A DNA stretch of 26,797 nucleotides, taken from positions 1-26,797 of the forward strand of contig CAZCKC010000033.1 in the NCBI GenBank assembly GCA_964499235.1. Reading direction: 5' to 3'. The translations under genes were made by a program, and so were the position numbers. The DNA comes from JAFGRR01 sp964499235. GTDB lineage: Bacteria > Planctomycetota > Phycisphaerae > UBA1845 > Fen-1342. The notes beneath the pieces are model-generated. The model was not told where the DNA came from. It worked only from the letters and a program-made list of their open reading frames with translations, and did not search any database. Shown in pieces: positions 8,344-16,270 of this stretch (its first letter is position 1; each line of letters starts with the position of its first letter).

Positions 8344-9611
8344 GCTTCCAGCCGCGCCAGGTCCGCAAAATAATCCGGATAGCTCTTCGACACGCAGTGC
8401 GCATCCCGAATCGTCACGCCCGCGATCCGCATCCCGGCCACCGCAAAGCTCATCGCCATCCGGTGATCGTCATACGTATCGATCGCCGCCCCCCGCGCCC
8501 GCTCCGGCGGCGTGATCGACAAGCCGTCCTCGCGCGCCTCAACCCGCGCTCCCAGCTTGCTCAGCTCGCGCTCCAGCGCCGCGATCCGGTCCGTCTCCTT
8601 GATCCGCAGGTTCGCCACGTTCCGCACGTGCGTCGTCCCCTGCGCAAAGAGCGCCACCACCGCCAGCGTCTGGACCGTGTCCGGCATCTGGTTCAAATCC
8701 ACATCCACCGCCCGCAACTCCCCCACCGGCGGCCCCGTCACCGCGATTCCCTCCGCCGTCTCCTCCACCGCGCACCCCATCTGTGCCAAGACATCCACAA
8801 AATGCACGTCCCCCTGTCGACTCTCCCGCGTCAGGTCGCGCACCACCACCTTGCCCCCCGTCACCGCCGCCGCCGCCCAGTGATACGTTGCCCCGCTCGC
8901 GTCCGGCTCGACGTCATATTCCCCCGCCCGGTAACGCTGTGCCGCCGGCACGATGAACTTGTTCGCCGCCTCGTCCACCACCTCCACACCGAGCTCCCGC
9001 ATCACGTCCAGCGTCATCTCGAGGTAAGGCCGACTCGGTAACGCTCCTGTCACCTCCAGCAACACGTCCTGGTACGCATACGGCGCCACCATCAACACCG
9101 CGCTGATGTACTGGCTCGACGGCGGCCCCACGAACGCCACCTGCCCGCCAATCAACCCCCGCCCGTCAATCCGCAGCGGCAAGTACCCCTCCGCCGCCGC
9201 GTACCCGATCCGCGCCCCCAACCCCCGCAACACCTCGACTAGCGGCCCGATCGGCCGCTCGCGCATCCGCGCCGCCCCATTCAGCGTAAACACCCCCTGC
9301 GTTAAACACGTCAACGCCGTCAGAAATCGCGTCGCCGTCCCCGCCAACCCCCCATCAATCAGCCCCTCCTCCGCCGGCAGCACCCCGTTCCGTCCGCCAA
9401 CCGTCACCCGCCGCCGCTCCGCATCCACCTCCACCACGAGCCCCAACGCCCGCAGCCCAGCCAGCATCCGGTCCGTGTCGTCACACAGCCCCGCCTCCCG
9501 GAGGACGCTCTTCCCATTCGCCAGCGCTAAGCACGCCAGGTAACGGTTTGTCAAGCTCTTCGAGCCCGGTGGCCGAATCGTCCCCCCCACCCGCGGCGCG
9601 GGGTTCATCAT
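8340..9611 (-). CDS. aroA: 3-phosphoshikimate 1-carboxyvinyltransferase (EPSP synthase)
   Basis: 423-aa enzyme of the shikimate pathway that joins shikimate-3-phosphate and phosphoenolpyruvate. Seen motifs are PPGSKSLTNRYL near the start (substrate Lys/Ser), GTATRFLTA, MRERPIGPL, DLNQMPDTVQTLAV, NLRIKETDRI and YDDHRMAMSFAVAG. The ATG at 9611 is preferred over a GTG at 9641 because AAGGTGA lies 7 nt upstream and MNPAPRVGGTIRPPGSK aligns with the known N-terminus. It appears to be the last gene of a minus-strand group starting with the FHA protein. The aroD and aroE functions are encoded elsewhere in this window as a fusion gene, so the pathway is dispersed. Confidence 0.95.
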   Translation of the reverse strand: MMNPAPRVGGTIRPPGSKSLTNRYLACLALANGKSVLREAGLCDDTDRMLAGLRALGLVVEVDAERRRVTVGGRNGVLPAEEGLIDGGLAGTATRFLTALTCLTQGVFTLNGAARMRERPIGPLVEVLRGLGARIGYAAAEGYLPLRIDGRGLIGGQVAFVGPPSSQYISAVLMVAPYAYQDVLLEVTGALPSRPYLEMTLDVMRELGVEVVDEAANKFIVPAAQRYRAGEYDVEPDASGATYHWAAAAVTGGKVVVRDLTRESRQGDVHFVDVLAQMGCAVEETAEGIAVTGPPVGELRAVDVDLNQMPDTVQTLAVVALFAQGTTHVRNVANLRIKETDRIAALERELSKLGARVEAREDGLSITPPERARGAAIDTYDDHRMAMSFAVAGMRIAGVTIRDAHCVSKSYPDYFADLARLEA

Positions 9612-9683
9612 CACGTCGTCACCTTGCCACGCGATCGGCACGCGACTGCACTCCTGCCAACAACCCAGCTCAGACGACCGGCG

Positions 9684-10598
9684 CTACGCCGCCGGCCGCA
9701 ACCGATAGACCGCCTCCAGCGCCCACGCCAGCACCTCCGGCGCAACGCACTCCTCCCCATGATCCCGTACCCGCCCCAGCCGGATCCGTCCCGCCGACTC
9801 CCCCAGCCAGATCCGACAACACACGCCCCCCGCCGCCGAAAGCCGACACACCGCCGGCCGCCCCACCCGCGCCGGCCCACTCGGCGTCACCAGCGCCAGG
9901 TCCCCGCGCGAAAACATCGGCGCCATCGCATCCTCGTCAACCCGCACCGCAAACGCTTGCGGCAACGCCCGCGCCAGCGACACGTTCTCCAGAAACCGCC
10001 GCCCGCCCCCATCCGCGCCAGCCGCCCCGAGCACCTTCACCCGCGTCCCATCCCCCGCGCCGCCCGCCAGCACCGGCTCGTCCAGCCACAACGCGCCCAG
10101 CGGTTCAGCCTCCCCCTCGGGCAACAGCGGAAACCCGTTCGGCCCCTCTCCCGGCCCCGGCAGTCGCAGCGGCGTTTCATCCCCACCATAGATCGGAATC
10201 AGCCCCGCCCCCGCCGGCAGCCCCGGCGCCGGCGCCTGCAGGTCCTCCGACCGCAGCAGCAAGTCCAAAAACGCCTCGATCGGCGCAGCCAACTCGGGCT
10301 TGCGCTCTAGCGCCTCAATCAGCCGCGCCACGACCGCCTGGTGCCGCCCCCGCGTCCCCGCGATCACCATCGTCCCTCGCGCCGCCACCCCCGTCAGCAG
10401 CCACTGCAGGTCCTCCCCCGTCAGCTCGCACATCTTCACCAGCACGTCGCCCGTCGGAATCTGCCCGCGCTCGAACGCTTCGTAGGCCTCCGGCGCCAGC
10501 GCGAGCCGCTCGGCAAACCGCGCCTTGCCCCGGGCCCCGTAGTGCCGCCGCCGCAATTCTGCGATCCGTTGCCCCAACTCCTTGCTGCGTCCCGCCAT
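9684..10598 (-). CDS. HTH regulator with a catalytically dead S24/LexA-like C-terminal domain
   Basis: 304-aa probable transcriptional regulator. The N-terminus (residues 5-70) is an XRE-like helix-turn-helix: LGQRIAELRRRHYGARGKARFAERL, with the second half reading AYEAFERGQIPTGDVLVKMCE. A Pro/Gly/Ala-rich linker of about 120 residues follows. The C-terminal 85 residues have the S24 peptidase fold pattern (FAVRVDEDAMAPMFSRGDLALV, then a second strand pair with GVCCRIWL). The catalytic Ser of the usual GDSMxP is Ala224, and the usual Lys is Arg262, so self-cleavage should be impossible. The ATG at 10598 has GAGGTG 7 nt upstream; an earlier ATG at 10643 lacks support. What it regulates is unknown; aroA follows 72 nt downstream. 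Confidence 0.82.
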   Translation of the reverse strand: MAGRSKELGQRIAELRRRHYGARGKARFAERLALAPEAYEAFERGQIPTGDVLVKMCELTGEDLQWLLTGVAARGTMVIAGTRGRHQAVVARLIEALERKPELAAPIEAFLDLLLRSEDLQAPAPGLPAGAGLIPIYGGDETPLRLPGPGEGPNGFPLLPEGEAEPLGALWLDEPVLAGGAGDGTRVKVLGAAGADGGGRRFLENVSLARALPQAFAVRVDEDAMAPMFSRGDLALVTPSGPARVGRPAVCRLSAAGGVCCRIWLGESAGRIRLGRVRDHGEECVAPEVLAWALEAVYRLRPAA

Positions 10599-10660
10599 CG
10601 CCAGCCACCTCGCCAACTCGTCGCGGAGCCCCCGCGCTCCCATCCTAACCGCGTGCACCC

Positions 10661-11326
10661 TTAACGCAGATCCAGAAAACCGGCGTCGTGCGGCTCCAGT
10701 TCGACCACCACCGCCTCATCCCCCACCGTCACCGCCGCCACGCGGAACCAGCGCTCCCCGTTCGGCCACCGGAAATCGTTCCGCCAGCTCAATGGCGCCG
10801 CGTCCCGCCCCGCCCCAAGCAAGCCCCGCAGCCGCTCGACCACCACGCCGCGCGGCAATGGCACGTTCCCCGCTGCCGCCCCGGTCACCTCGAAGCCGAA
10901 CCGCTCGCCCGCGACCACCGGCCGTAATGTCGCGCTGCCCACCACCTCGAGCCCGCCCAGCCGCACCAGCCCCGCTACCCGCACCTGGCCCGTCGGCAGG
11001 AGTTCGACGAACGGGTGCTCCACCGGCCGCGTGTCGAATTGATAAGGATCCGGCAGCTCCGTCCGCGCCGCGAGCCACCGCTGGAGCCGCGCTTCGCTCA
11101 ACTCGAGTCGCAGCGACTCGCCCGCGTTCAGCGCATCCCCGATCTCATCCGCCACGTTCGCGAGCCGGTTGCGATCGCTCGGCAACTGCGCATAGTCGAC
11201 CACCCGCGGCACGTACCAACTCGGGTGATAAACGGTCATCAGGAAAAGAATGCCGGCCAGCACCAGGAGACCGCCCGCCGCCACCAGGCCGCGAAGCAGC
11301 CAGCGGCGCGCCGGCCGGTCGTTCAT
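10661..11326 (-). CDS. Membrane-anchored protein of unknown function
   Basis: 221-aa protein not recognised by name. A basic start (MNDRPARRWLLRG) and a hydrophobic segment at residues 11-31 suggest a single N-terminal anchor with the rest outside the cytoplasm. The body begins with a helix carrying a repeated basic/acidic pattern (LRLELSEARLQRWLAA), then alternating strands (TGQVRVAGLVRLGGLEVVGSATLRP). This resembles YpmS/DUF2140-type or LEA-like envelope proteins, where a helix precedes a beta-sandwich, but the similarity is only in pattern. No SD is evident before the ATG. It sits between the FHA protein (54 nt upstream) and the HTH regulator (62 nt downstream), all on the minus strand and probably co-transcribed. 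Confidence 0.7.
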   Translation of the reverse strand: MNDRPARRWLLRGLVAAGGLLVLAGILFLMTVYHPSWYVPRVVDYAQLPSDRNRLANVADEIGDALNAGESLRLELSEARLQRWLAARTELPDPYQFDTRPVEHPFVELLPTGQVRVAGLVRLGGLEVVGSATLRPVVAGERFGFEVTGAAAGNVPLPRGVVVERLRGLLGAGRDAAPLSWRNDFRWPNGERWFRVAAVTVGDEAVVVELEPHDAGFLDLR

Positions 11327-11380
11327 GGCCGTGGGCGCCGTCGAGACGCGTCATCGCCCCCCGCGCCCGCTGCGCACCGC

Positions 11381-11920
11381 TCAGGGCTTGCGGGGTTCGT
11401 CCTCGTCCTCGTCATCGAGGATCGACTCCATCTCGGTCAGCGGGTCGTCGTCATCGTCATCATCGTTGCCGGTGTCGAAGAGGTCCTCTTCTGACAGATC
11501 CATGATCACGTCGTCATCGTCGTCGGTGCCACCCTTGGGTTCGGTCTTGCGGGTGGCCGTCGTCGGCGCGTCGCTGCCTTCCAGGTCGACCGCGCTGTCA
11601 CCGACGTGCTCCGCCGAGATGTTCTCCGGCTCGCCGTCGATCTGGATGATGAAGGTCACCGGCCCGACCTTGACCTTGTCCCCCGCCGTCAGCGCCGCAT
11701 GCTCAACCCGCTTGCCGTTTACGAAGGTCCCGTTCGCGCTTTCGAGGTCCTGGATCTCGACGGCGCCGGCGTTGACCTCGATCATGCAGTGTCGCCGCGA
11801 GACATCCCCGGTCTGCACCCGGAGCCCGCAATCCTGGCGTCGCCCGATCACGATCTCCTCGCCCTCGATGGGAAACTCCCGCCGCTGCCCGTCGCGGAAC
11901 ATTACCAGCACGACCTTCAT
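11381..11920 (-). CDS. FHA-domain protein with a long acidic tail
   Basis: 179-aa cytoplasmic protein. The forkhead-associated domain (about 22-92) binds phosphothreonine peptides; its key residues are visible as IGRRQDC (25-31), SRRH (41-44) and SANGTFVNGKRV (61-72). From residue 95 on, the chain is low-complexity and very acidic, with Asp runs at 133-137 and 153-159 coded by GAT/GAC trinucleotides. The ATG at 11920 with GAGG 8 nt upstream is the start; the longer open frame to 12346 lies antisense to hemW and has unlikely composition. FHA proteins normally work with Ser/Thr kinases, but no kinase is encoded in this window, so the partner is unknown. Confidence 0.88.
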   Translation of the reverse strand: MKVVLVMFRDGQRREFPIEGEEIVIGRRQDCGLRVQTGDVSRRHCMIEVNAGAVEIQDLESANGTFVNGKRVEHAALTAGDKVKVGPVTFIIQIDGEPENISAEHVGDSAVDLEGSDAPTTATRKTEPKGGTDDDDDVIMDLSEEDLFDTGNDDDDDDDPLTEMESILDDEDEDEPRKP

Positions 11921-11961
11921 GGGGACTGCCTCAGTTCTGACTAGCGCGAAGCCGCTGCCCG

Positions 11962-11967
11962 TACAAT
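11962..11967 (+). promoter_or_regulatory. Possible -10 box of hemW, leaderless transcript
   Basis: TACAAT ends 7 nt before the hemW ATG, so transcription would start at or next to the A of the start codon. There is no SD in front of hemW, which fits a leaderless mRNA. No convincing -35 at 16-18 bp is seen. Confidence 0.4.
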
Positions 11968-11974
11968 CCGACGA

Positions 11975-13159
11975 ATGAACCCCGTATCCTACGCCAACCC
12001 GCCAACCGCTACAACGCCGGGCCCACCCCGCGCCCTCTACGTCCACGTCCCCTTCTGCCGCGTCCTTTGCGGCTATTGTGACTTCTTCTCGGTCCTGCAC
12101 GACGCCGCGCAGACCGGCCCGCTCGTCACTGCCCTGCTCACCGAGCTCGACCGCGCCCGGCAGCGCCACCCCGACCCCGTCGAAACCATCTTCGTCGGCG
12201 GCGGCACCCCCACCACCCTCAGCCCCGCCGAGCTCGAACGACTCCTCGCCGCCTGCCGCGCCGCCGCCGACCCCCACGGCCCGCTCGAGTTCACCGTCGA
12301 GGCTAACCCCGCCACCGTCACGCCCGAGAAAGCCGCCGTCCTCCACGCCGCCGGCGTCACCCGCGTCTCACTCGGCGCACAGTCCTTCGACCCCCGCGAG
12401 CTCACCGTCCTCGACCGCGACCACAACCCCGACGACGTCCCCCGCACGCTCGCCATCCTCCGCGACGCCGGCCTCACCAACCTCAGCCTCGACCTGATCT
12501 TCGCCGTCCCCGGCCAAACCCTCCCCGCCTGGCAGGCCAACCTCGACCGCGCCCTCGCCCTCGCAACCCGCCACCTCTCCTGCTACGGCCTCACCTACGA
12601 GCCCGCCACGCGCCTGCACGCCCGCCGCGCCGCCGGCCGCGTGCAGCCCGTTGACAACGCCGTCGAAGCCGCCATGTTCGAGCACACCATCGAGCGCCTC
12701 GCCGCCGCCGGCTTCGCTCAATACGAAATCAGCAACTTTGCCCCGCCCGGCTTCGAATGCCGCCATAACCTCGTCTACTGGCGCAACGAAAGCTATCTCG
12801 GCATCGGCCCGTCGGCCGCCGGCTACATCGACAACGTCCGTTACCGCAACGTGCCCCACCTACACCGCTACGTCGCCGCGATCAACGCCGGTGCGAGCGC
12901 CTGGATCGAGTCCGAAACCCCCGACCGCCGCCAACAGATCGCCGACACGCTCATGATGGGCCTCCGCCTGCGCGCCGGCATCGAGCGGAGCCGCTTCGCC
13001 GCCCGCTTCGAAGCCGACGTCGCGGCCCTCTTCCCCGCCGTGATCGCACGCTATGTCAATGAGGGGTTACTGGAGTTGTCGCCCGGGCACCTGCGCCTGA
13101 CCGAGCGCGGCCTGCTGCTGGCCGACACGATCATCGCCGACTTCCTCGCCACCGACTGA
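11975..13159 (+). CDS. hemW: Radical SAM heme chaperone HemW
   Basis: 394-aa radical SAM protein that binds an iron-sulfur cluster and transfers heme to acceptor proteins. The cluster motif HVPFCRVLCGYCDFFS has Cys28, Cys32 and Cys35. The position where true coproporphyrinogen dehydrogenase HemN has a fourth Cys is Phe37, which points to HemW. Further motifs are FVGGGTPTTL, EANPATV, GVTRVSLGAQSF, and the heme-related HNLVYW followed by YLGIGPSAAGY. The C-terminal winged-helix-like part (LRLTERGLLLADTI) is present, so the gene is full length. The ATG at 11975 has no SD and a -10-like box immediately upstream. It is divergent from the FHA gene (54 nt) and convergent with the glycosyltransferase. 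Confidence 0.93.
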   Translation: MNPVSYANPPTATTPGPPRALYVHVPFCRVLCGYCDFFSVLHDAAQTGPLVTALLTELDRARQRHPDPVETIFVGGGTPTTLSPAELERLLAACRAAADPHGPLEFTVEANPATVTPEKAAVLHAAGVTRVSLGAQSFDPRELTVLDRDHNPDDVPRTLAILRDAGLTNLSLDLIFAVPGQTLPAWQANLDRALALATRHLSCYGLTYEPATRLHARRAAGRVQPVDNAVEAAMFEHTIERLAAAGFAQYEISNFAPPGFECRHNLVYWRNESYLGIGPSAAGYIDNVRYRNVPHLHRYVAAINAGASAWIESETPDRRQQIADTLMMGLRLRAGIERSRFAARFEADVAALFPAVIARYVNEGLLELSPGHLRLTERGLLLADTIIADFLATD

Positions 13160-13178
13160 TGCCGCCGACTGCTGGCCG

Positions 13179-14732
13179 CTATGCCGCCACGCCGCTCGGC
13201 GAGGTATCGACCGTCCCGACCGCCGTCTCGGTCGAAACCGTCGGAACGGTCTCCTGCTTCCACGGCCGGGAGCCCCACCCCAGCGCCGTCAGCCCGACGC
13301 CGTAAAGCAGCATGTACGTCCCGCCGATGTAGCCATCATCCCGCAGGAACAAGATCCACTGCGCCAGGCAGCCGACGCCCAGCAGAATCTCGAACAGCCA
13401 CAGCTTCGACTTGATCGCGCTGTACGCCTTCGACGGCGTCACGCGCTTGCCGCTGCTGCCCGACTTCGGCGTGCGGATGAACTCCCCGCCCTTCTGCACC
13501 AGCCCCAGCACCACCGCGTACGCGTTGTTCACCGACAGCCCCAGGCCCAGCACGATCAGCTTCGGCACCTGCTTGAACCCGCTCCAGCCGCCGCCGATCG
13601 CCCAACGCCCATAGATGTAGCTCAGCGACGGTGCCGCAAACAAGAACGGCAGCAAAATCCATGTCCACATCAGCCATTCGAGCTGCGTGTCGCGGGGAAT
13701 ATTGCCCAGCAAGAGCCGCCCGGTTGCCGCCATCAAGATCATGAACACCGAGATCGAGTACTGCGTCAGGTGCACCGACGCCTCGAGCTTCTGCAATAAC
13801 GTCAGCCGCGGGCACCGCCACACCGTCGGCAGCAGCTTCCGCGCGCATTGGATCGAGCCCGTCGCCCACCGCCGCTGCTGCGTCTTCATCGCATCGACCG
13901 TGGCCGGAATCTCCGACGGACACACCTCGTCAAGGTTGTAGATGATCCTCCAGCCGTTCATCTGCGCCCGGTACGACAGGTCCAGGTCCTCGGTGATCGT
14001 GTCGCCGGACCAGCCGCCAACCCGCGGATCCTCGATCGCCGCCCGCCGCCAGATCCCACCCGTCCCGTTGAAGTTCAGGCAGAACCCGTTCCAGCACCGC
14101 GCCGTCTGCTCGATCGAAAAATGCCCGTCAATCGCCAGCGCCAGCGACTGCGTGATCCACGACTCCCGCGTGTTCAGGTGCCCCCACCGCCCCTGCACGC
14201 AGCACGCGTTCGGCGTCGCGTCCAACAGCGGCACCATCCGCCGCAAAAAACCCTTGTCCGGCACAAAGTCCGCGTCAAAGACCGCCAGGAACTCCCCCCG
14301 CGCCTGCGGCGTCGCGTGCGCCAGCGCGCCCGCCTTGTAATCCGTCCGCGTCGGCCGCCGAACCACCTTCACATCATGCCCGGCGCGCCGTAAATCCGCC
14401 GCCGCCTCGTCCACGATCTCGCGCGTCTCGTCCGTGCTGTCGTCCAGCACCTGGATCTCGTGACGGTTCTTTGGATACTCCATCGCCGCGGCCGCAAACA
14501 TCACCCGCCGCGCCACCGTCAACTCGTTGTAAAGCGGCAACTGCGTCGTCACGATCGGCCACGCCTCGTCCGGGGTCTCGGCCCGATACCGCTTGATCAA
14601 CGCCAGCTGCTCGCGCGAGACCCGCCGCCGCCGCACCTGCGCCAGCACCGCCAGCCCCGCGAGATGGATCCCGTAAAGCCCCGGAACCAGCGTCAGGATC
14701 AGAAAGACAATCAGCGAAATCGTTTCAAGCAC
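13179..14732 (-). CDS. Membrane family 2 glycosyltransferase, CslA/CslC-like
   Basis: 517-aa processive-type glycosyltransferase of the cellulose synthase superfamily. One N-terminal transmembrane segment (4-30) precedes the cytoplasmic GT-A domain. Catalytic motifs are VLDDSTDE (96-102), DYKAGAL (131-137), FDADFVP (152-158), FNGTGGIWRR (221-230), TEDLDLSYR (247-255) and QQRRWATG (285-292). At least four further hydrophobic segments follow (about 320-340, 350-370, 400-420, 455-500). KAGAL, NGTGGIWRR and QQRRW resemble plant CslA/CslC beta-mannan or xyloglucan-backbone synthases and their bacterial relatives. The polysaccharide made here cannot be read from the sequence. The GTG start at 14732 has GAGG 7 nt upstream. 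No accessory synthase genes are adjacent, unlike bcs operons. Confidence 0.9.
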   Translation of the reverse strand: MLETISLIVFLILTLVPGLYGIHLAGLAVLAQVRRRRVSREQLALIKRYRAETPDEAWPIVTTQLPLYNELTVARRVMFAAAAMEYPKNRHEIQVLDDSTDETREIVDEAAADLRRAGHDVKVVRRPTRTDYKAGALAHATPQARGEFLAVFDADFVPDKGFLRRMVPLLDATPNACCVQGRWGHLNTRESWITQSLALAIDGHFSIEQTARCWNGFCLNFNGTGGIWRRAAIEDPRVGGWSGDTITEDLDLSYRAQMNGWRIIYNLDEVCPSEIPATVDAMKTQQRRWATGSIQCARKLLPTVWRCPRLTLLQKLEASVHLTQYSISVFMILMAATGRLLLGNIPRDTQLEWLMWTWILLPFLFAAPSLSYIYGRWAIGGGWSGFKQVPKLIVLGLGLSVNNAYAVVLGLVQKGGEFIRTPKSGSSGKRVTPSKAYSAIKSKLWLFEILLGVGCLAQWILFLRDDGYIGGTYMLLYGVGLTALGWGSRPWKQETVPTVSTETAVGTVDTSPSGVAA

Positions 14733-15061
14733 AACGAGGCCTCGAATGGAAAACCAGCGCGCAGTGCTCGCCCGAAGAAATCGGCCGCGACCGCCTGTTT
14801 TCGAGGTAGGACAGTAGATTCGACCGCGGAACCTGTCAACATTCCAATGCCCCGCCCACGACCGCCAATCGCCGCCTCAGTCAGCTGAACCCGCTGTTAT
14901 TGGAGTCGCCCCGCCCGCCGGCCGATCCTCCGAGTAGGCTGTGGGTCACCGCCCGAGAGGGCGGGCAGTCTGGCTTGGGGGGTCCGAGTTACGGCGAGCT
15001 CGGGCCCCCGGCTTTTTACCCGCGCCCCACCCAAATACAGCCAATTCCCGACATCCAGAAG
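14733..15061. other. 329-bp intergenic region with structured plus-strand segment
   Basis: Lies between the glycosyltransferase start and the stop of the secreted-protein gene, both on the minus strand. The first 150 nt should hold the glycosyltransferase promoter, but no clear -35/-10 is visible. The second half carries two adjacent plus-strand hairpins and a T-run, listed separately. No ORF here has an SD and sensible composition. Confidence 0.55.
14949..15017 (+). ncRNA. Candidate small RNA 3' part: GNRA hairpin plus intrinsic terminator
   Basis: On the plus strand, CCGCCC (14949-14954) and GGGCGG (14959-14964) form a 6-bp stem closed by GAGA, a GNRA tetraloop. Twelve nt later GGGGG+CCGAG (14977-14988, with a 2-nt bulge) can pair with CTCGG+CCCCC (14999-15009), followed by GGC and TTTTT (15013-15017), a good intrinsic terminator. 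No plus-strand protein gene ends here: the nearest, hemW, stops 1.8 kb upstream with a minus-strand gene between. A separate transcript starting in the 14.75-14.93 kb area would explain it. It matches no RNA family I recognise. It could instead be chance GC-rich pairing. Confidence 0.4.
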
Positions 15062-16141
15062 CTAGTTCGTCGCGACCGCGGCCGCCCCGTCCTCGGTCCG
15101 CTGCGTTGGATCGGTATCCTGCTCGCCTGCCGCCTCGCGCTCCTGCGCTGCCCGTCGCTGCGCCCGCGTGGGAATCGACTCCAGCTTCTCCTTCAGGCTC
15201 GTTTCCTGATTGTTGATCGGCGCCACCAGCTTTTCGTATTGCGCGAGGTACTGGGCCTTCTCCTCATCCGTGTCCGCGGCGGCCAGCCCCTGCTCGACGC
15301 GGTCAAACTGCTGGGCCCGCTGCAGCAGCCAGTTGTCACGGTGCCGCTGGGCATTGCTCAAGAGACGGTGCGCCAACTGGATTTGCTGTGCGTTCAGCCG
15401 GTACTTCTCGATGAACGCCTCGACGTACTTCGCCCACTTGTCCTGCGTTTGCTGCTTGGTCGCAACCCGCCCCACCCGCGTCGGGTCGCCATCCGCCACC
15501 TGGATCGCCTCCTGCCGCGCTTCCGAAATCGCCTCGTGCGCAACCTTGTCCCGCTCGCGCTGCACCTCTCGGAACCGCCGTCCCTGCGGCCAGTCCGTCT
15601 CCGGGTTGAAGTGTCCCTCACTCCATGCCCCCAGCCGCTGATCCAGGAACCCGCTGGCCACGTTGATCGCCGCCAACTCCCCCTCCATGACCACGATCTG
15701 ATCCTCGGTCAGGTACGTCCGCATCTCCGACGTCATGTCGTCCAGTACGACCATGAAGTCGTCCTTCACCGTCTGCATCTGCGTCGCCCAATTGGCCACC
15801 TCCTCGGCCGTCGGCGGCGTGCGGCTCGTAACCGCTTCCATGTACGTGTTGATCAGCGGCTCAATCTTGTCCCCGTTCTCTCGCAGCCAGCCACCCACCC
15901 GCTCCTGGACCAGCCGCCGCGTCTGCTCGGCCTGGTACTCGTCAAACTGGTACGTCGGCGTCAGCTGCTTCTCGACCATCTGACCGATCATGTTCGTCAT
16001 CAGCGTCGGCGTGACGTTGATCGAGAATAGCGGCTTCTCCTGCTCGCGCTCCTCCTCCGCGTCCGGCGGCACAAACACCTGCCCCTGGGCGACCCCACCC
16101 AACAAACCGGCCAACAACGCGATCAGCACCCGTCGCGGCAT
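15062..16141 (-). CDS. Secreted helical protein of unknown function
   Basis: 359-aa protein with a clear signal peptide (MPRRVLIALLAGLLGGVAQG, cleaved near residue 20), so periplasmic or secreted. The mature protein is almost entirely charged amphipathic helix and probably coiled-coil in places (190-215, 280-335). Two segments recall LTxxQ-type helical repeats: YLTEDQIVVMEGEL (143-156) and YRLNAQQIQLAHRLLSNAQ (247-265), the second preceded by WAKYVEAF. The C-terminal 30 residues are low-complexity. The ATG at 16141 has AAGGAG 7 nt upstream; the longer open frame to 16576 is antisense to the receiver gene and is rejected. I do not recognise the family. A role in envelope stress or scaffolding would only be a guess. 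Confidence 0.8.
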   Translation of the reverse strand: MPRRVLIALLAGLLGGVAQGQVFVPPDAEEEREQEKPLFSINVTPTLMTNMIGQMVEKQLTPTYQFDEYQAEQTRRLVQERVGGWLRENGDKIEPLINTYMEAVTSRTPPTAEEVANWATQMQTVKDDFMVVLDDMTSEMRTYLTEDQIVVMEGELAAINVASGFLDQRLGAWSEGHFNPETDWPQGRRFREVQRERDKVAHEAISEARQEAIQVADGDPTRVGRVATKQQTQDKWAKYVEAFIEKYRLNAQQIQLAHRLLSNAQRHRDNWLLQRAQQFDRVEQGLAAADTDEEKAQYLAQYEKLVAPINNQETSLKEKLESIPTRAQRRAAQEREAAGEQDTDPTQRTEDGAAAVATN

Positions 16142-16241
16142 TCCACTTCTCCTTGAGAACGGCATCTCAGCTCCCGGACGTCCCCGAAACCGGACCGGCC
16201 AGTCCACCGACCAACCCCGCGCCGGCACGCCCGAACCGCTT

Positions 16242-16269
16242 ATTGTAAACCCAACTCGCGCCGCGGTAA
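16242..16269 (-). promoter_or_regulatory. Possible promoter of the secreted-protein gene
   Basis: On the minus strand TTACCG (16269-16264) and TACAAT (16247-16242) are 16 bp apart, a partial -35 and a good -10. They lie about 100 nt upstream of the ATG at 16141 and abut the divergent receiver-HTH gene. Confidence 0.35.
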
Positions 16270-16270
16270 C

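Noticed and set aside
11921..12346. N-terminal extension of the FHA protein
   Set aside because: Gly-rich shadow of hemW; the ATG at 11920 has an SD and fits the FHA domain start.
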